NCBI GenBank assembly: GCA_024408895.1 | Contig: JAKSUO010000051.1 | Location: forward strand, 1-8,471 | Reading direction: 5' to 3' | DNA: 8,471 nt | DNA from: Alphaproteobacteria bacterium | Lineage (GTDB): Bacteria; Pseudomonadota; Alphaproteobacteria; RF32; CAG-239 | Part shown: one piece after another, positions 6,429 to 8,471 of the stretch | Layout of the letters: every line of letters starts with the position of its first letter | Numbering within the stretch: position 1 is the stretch's first letter | Program-made: the position numbers and the translations under genes | Notes under the pieces: generated by a model | Told to the model about the DNA's origin: nothing | Database searches by the model: none | Seen by the model: the letters and a program-made list of their open reading frames with translations, nothing else

Positions 6429-6457
6429 TTGATTTTCCGCCGATATCACTGTACGAT
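6429..6457 (+). promoter_or_regulatory. Probable promoter of the DUF2130/I42 operon
   Basis: TTGATT (6429-6434), 17-bp spacer, TACGAT (6452-6457), 29 bp before the ATG at 6487 and just upstream of a strong ribosome site. Box matches are moderate (4/6 each), but spacing and position are right. Confidence 0.5.
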
Positions 6458-6473
6458 AGGTTCATAATAAGCT

Positions 6474-6481
6474 AAAGGAGG
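6474..6481 (+). promoter_or_regulatory. Strong ribosome binding site of the DUF2130 gene
   Basis: AAAGGAGG ends 5 nt before the ATG at 6487, the best Shine-Dalgarno match in the window. It suggests efficient translation of this gene. Confidence 0.8.
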
Positions 6482-6486
6482 AAAAA

Positions 6487-7791
6487 ATGCCGGAAATTAA
6501 ATGCCCTAAATGCGGCGAAATTTTTACTGTTGATGAATCAGGATATGCGGCCATTTCCGCACAGGTTCGCGATGCCGAATTTCATAAAGAATTGCAAACC
6601 CGTTTAGCCCTTTTTGAAAAAGAAAAACAAAACGAATTACAAATAGCTGCCAATAAAGCACAAATGGAAAATGAACAAAACACCGCCAAGCTCAATCAGG
6701 AAATTACAACTCTTAAGGCGCAAATTATCACCATCGGAAAAGAAAAAGAGTTGGAAAAAGCCCAGAGTCTTGCGCACCTGCAACAAGAAATAGAACATCT
6801 TAAATCTTGCATCGCCACACATGATAAAGACCAAGAACTGGCCGTCGTCCAAGCTGTTAATGTAAAAAATGAAGAAATAGTAAAAAAAGAAAAAGAAATC
6901 AATTTGTTAGAGAATAAACTTAATGAAATACATAAAGACAATTTACTACAAATTCAGGGAATAAAAGAGAACTATGAATCACAACTTAAATCAAAAGATG
7001 CTGTAATTGAATTTTACAAAGATTTAAAAACCAAAATGTCCACCAAAATGGTTGGCGAAACCCTGGAGCAGCACTGCGAGACCGAGTTTAACAAACTGCG
7101 AGCCACCGGTTTTCAAAATGCTTATTTTGAAAAAGATAACGATGCCAAAACCGGCAGTAAAGGTGACTATATCTATCGTGAAAAAACACAAGACGGTTTG
7201 GAATTTATATCCATTATGTTTGAAATGAAAAACGAAATGGATACCACCGCCACCAAACATAAAAATGAAGATTTTTTCAAAGAATTAGACAAAGACAGAC
7301 AAGAAAAAGGTTGTGAATATGCCGTTTTAGTTTCCTTGTTGGAATCAGAAAACGAATTATATAACTCCGGTATTGTGGATGTTTCTCACAAATATCCGAA
7401 GATGTATGTCATCAGGCCGCAATTTTTTATTTCCATGATTACGGTATTGCGCAATGCCGCACTAAATTCGGTGCAATATCAACGTCAGCTGGCAGAATAT
7501 AAAAACCAAAACATTGATATTTCACACTTTGAAGAAGATATGAACGACTTTAAGGATAAATTCGGCCGCAACTATCAACTGGCCAGTGATAAATTCCGCA
7601 AAGCCATTGAAGAAATAGACAAGACTATTGACCATTTGCAAAAAACCAAAGAAGCCTTACTGTCTTCCGAAAATAATTTACGCCTTGCAAACAATAAAGC
7701 ACAAGATTTATCTGTAAAGCGTTTGACACGCAACAATCCGACCATGGCGCAAAAATTTGCGGAAATAGATGCCGAAAAAATTGATATATAA
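6487..7791 (+). CDS. DUF2130 (COG4487) coiled-coil protein, putative nuclease-like core
   Basis: The 434-residue protein has the layout of the DUF2130 family, whose function is not established. Residues 1-15 hold a single zinc-knuckle-like CPKC (6-9) in the context IKCPKCGEIF, with no second CxxC close by. About 30-180 is a long, Lys/Glu/Gln-rich coiled coil. The conserved core begins at about 182 with TKMSTKMVGETLEQHCETEF, continues through FEKDNDAKTGSKGDYIYRE (214-232) and FISIMFEMKNE (240-250), then HKNEDFFKELDKDRQEKGCEYAVLVS (258-283). Asp227 and Glu246-x-Lys248 are arranged as in PD-(D/E)xK nucleases, but enzymatic activity is my inference. A second helical segment (about 330-405) ends the protein. 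No signal peptide is present, so it is probably cytoplasmic. It is followed after 19 bp by the I42 lipoprotein, each with a good ribosome site, suggesting an operon. Confidence 0.88.
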   Translation: MPEIKCPKCGEIFTVDESGYAAISAQVRDAEFHKELQTRLALFEKEKQNELQIAANKAQMENEQNTAKLNQEITTLKAQIITIGKEKELEKAQSLAHLQQEIEHLKSCIATHDKDQELAVVQAVNVKNEEIVKKEKEINLLENKLNEIHKDNLLQIQGIKENYESQLKSKDAVIEFYKDLKTKMSTKMVGETLEQHCETEFNKLRATGFQNAYFEKDNDAKTGSKGDYIYREKTQDGLEFISIMFEMKNEMDTTATKHKNEDFFKELDKDRQEKGCEYAVLVSLLESENELYNSGIVDVSHKYPKMYVIRPQFFISMITVLRNAALNSVQYQRQLAEYKNQNIDISHFEEDMNDFKDKFGRNYQLASDKFRKAIEEIDKTIDHLQKTKEALLSSENNLRLANNKAQDLSVKRLTRNNPTMAQKFAEIDAEKIDI

Positions 7792-7810
7792 AAGTGCAAA
7801 GGAGATAAAT

Positions 7811-8191
7811 ATGCGTATTTTGTTTAACTTTATAGCTTTATTTATGCTTGTTGCCTGCAACAAATCATTAGAACTGAAGCAAAGCGACAGCGGTCTGACT
7901 ATTGAGCTTGATAAGGGACAGAAAGCAGTTATCCGCCTGTCCGAAAATCCGACTACCGGCTATGATTGGATATTTGAAATAGAACCGAAAAAACAAAAAA
8001 CAATCTCAGTTATCTCGTCAAAATTTATTGTTGGCACTTCCGAGTTAATCGGTTCCGGCGGTATAAGAGAATATAAGTTTAAGGCGCATAAAGCGGGAAA
8101 AACTTTTATTCACGGTTATTATGTGCGACCGTGGGAAAAATTGGATAAAGAAACCGCTCTTCAAGTACATTATGAAGTTGAAGTAAAATAG
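7811..8191 (+). CDS. Chagasin-like (I42) cysteine protease inhibitor, lipoprotein
   Basis: Predicted tight-binding inhibitor of papain-type (C1) cysteine proteases. The 126-residue protein begins with a lipoprotein signal ending LVAC (Cys16), so the inhibitor is membrane-anchored, facing the periplasm or cell surface. Three inhibitory loops of the family are visible: NPTTGYDW (46-53), GSGG (81-84) and RPWE (106-109). The mature domain of about 105 residues matches chagasin size. The start at 7811 is chosen because AAAGGAG ends 6 nt upstream and it yields the lipobox; an in-frame ATG at 7769 lies inside the previous gene and would add 14 charged residues before the signal. It probably shares the DUF2130 transcript. 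The target protease could be host-derived, from competitors, or its own; no C1 protease is in the window. Confidence 0.9.
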   Translation: MRILFNFIALFMLVACNKSLELKQSDSGLTIELDKGQKAVIRLSENPTTGYDWIFEIEPKKQKTISVISSKFIVGTSELIGSGGIREYKFKAHKAGKTFIHGYYVRPWEKLDKETALQVHYEVEVK

Positions 8192-8254
8192 TGAGCCACC
8201 ATTCTGCCACGAATTCAAGTAAAAATTCTCTCTATGAGAAACGTATTAGAAACC
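8192..8254 (+). other. Noncoding spacer before the 88-bp array
   Basis: The 63 bp after the I42 gene hold no credible gene. A short hairpin TTCTC-TCTAT-GAGAA (8225-8239) lacks a following T-tract, so it is not a convincing terminator. The end of the spacer (TTAGAAAC just before 8253) resembles the GGAAAC that precedes later repeat units, suggesting that the array edge is decayed here. Confidence 0.5.
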
Positions 8255-8471
8255 CGGCTGACGGGGAAAACTCGGCTGACGCGAGTAAATGCGCCGTAAT
8301 TTTTTGACGCCATATACAAAGAAGTACACAAGGAAACAGGCACGGCTGACGGGGAAAACTCGGCTGACGTGAGTAAATGCGCCGTAATTTTTTGACGCCG
8401 TGTACAAAGAGGTACACAAGGAAACAGGCACGGCTGACGGGGAAAACTCGGCTGACGCGAGTAAATGCGCC
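8255..8471. repeat. Tandem array of an 88-bp unit, open at the window end
   Basis: Units start at 8255, 8343 and 8431 (the last cut after 41 bp), giving an exact 88-bp period. Units 1 and 2 differ at four positions (8282/8370, 8312/8400, 8314/8402, 8323/8411), all transitions; unit 3 matches unit 1 at the first of these. Each unit opens with CGGCTGACG twice, 18 bp apart, continues through GCGAGTAAATGCGCCG and a T6 run, and ends AAGGAAACAGGCA. There are no variable spacers, so it is not CRISPR. Open frames on the minus strand cross the array, but the period is not a multiple of three, which argues against coding. The unit is more GC-rich than the flanking DNA. Confidence 0.95.
8400..8417. repeat. 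Perfect inverted repeat within array unit 2
   Basis: GTGTAC-AAAGAG-GTACAC has 6-bp perfect arms and a 6-nt loop. The same place in unit 1 (8312-8329) reads ATATAC-AAAGAA-GTACAC, which breaks two pairs. The hairpin is therefore not kept in all units. Confidence 0.7.

Noticed and set aside
7769..7810. Longer start (ATG at 7769) for the I42 lipoprotein
   Set aside because: It lies inside the DUF2130 gene and adds charged residues before the signal sequence; AAAGGAG directly precedes the ATG at 7811.
8232..8431. Two overlapping minus-strand open frames of about 61 codons in the 88-bp array
   Set aside because: They read through tandem DNA units whose 88-bp period is not a multiple of three, so successive units fall in different frames. 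There is no ribosome site or recognisable domain; they are by-products of the repeat.
8255..8471. CRISPR array or integron attC cassettes
   Set aside because: The whole 88-bp unit repeats without variable spacers, and there are no attC core sites or integrase nearby.

Overview
The window looks like chromosomal sequence from an AT-rich, probably host-associated and uncultured alphaproteobacterium. This is inferred from the encoded proteins: the signal peptidase fragment carries the alphaproteobacterial-style YGYSRYSFP stretch, and the serine acetyltransferase and UvrB are ordinary bacterial forms. Species cannot be assigned from this alone. Nine stop codons are visible (five TAG, four TAA, no TGA), and all reading frames are intact under the standard code. 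I see no phage, transposase, integrase, rRNA, tRNA or CRISPR.

Layout. (1) Bases 1-1023, minus strand: an alpha/beta hydrolase with an unusually charged tail, followed two bases later by the 5' part of lepB (signal peptidase I), cut by the window edge. (2) Bases 1110-1724, plus strand, divergent: a short serine O-acetyltransferase (cysE/epsC type), the first step of cysteine synthesis. (3) Bases 1800-4967, plus strand: two tightly packed genes for exported proteins of unknown function, then uvrB (nucleotide excision repair). The first exported protein carries a fresh 93-bp in-frame tandem duplication. (4) Bases 4972-6332, minus strand: ybaK (Cys-tRNA(Pro) deacylase), with its own near-consensus promoter, lies downstream of a lipoprotein gene that ends in an intrinsic terminator. 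The lipoprotein seems to be built from two copies of one small domain. (5) Bases 6487-8191, plus strand, divergent from the lipoprotein: a DUF2130 coiled-coil protein and a chagasin-like (I42) cysteine-protease-inhibitor lipoprotein, 19 bp apart and probably one operon. (6) Bases 8192-8471: noncoding, mostly an 88-bp tandem repeat that runs off the window.

How the parts relate: most genes are housekeeping functions (protein export, cysteine synthesis, DNA repair, tRNA proofreading) with independent promoters. The accessory content is envelope-directed: two secreted proteins, a duplicated-domain lipoprotein and a protease-inhibitor lipoprotein. I do not see a clear new multi-gene system. The stretches most worth a second look are the 88-bp array, the DUF2130/I42 pair, the duplicated-domain lipoprotein and the recently expanded NPWL-repeat protein.
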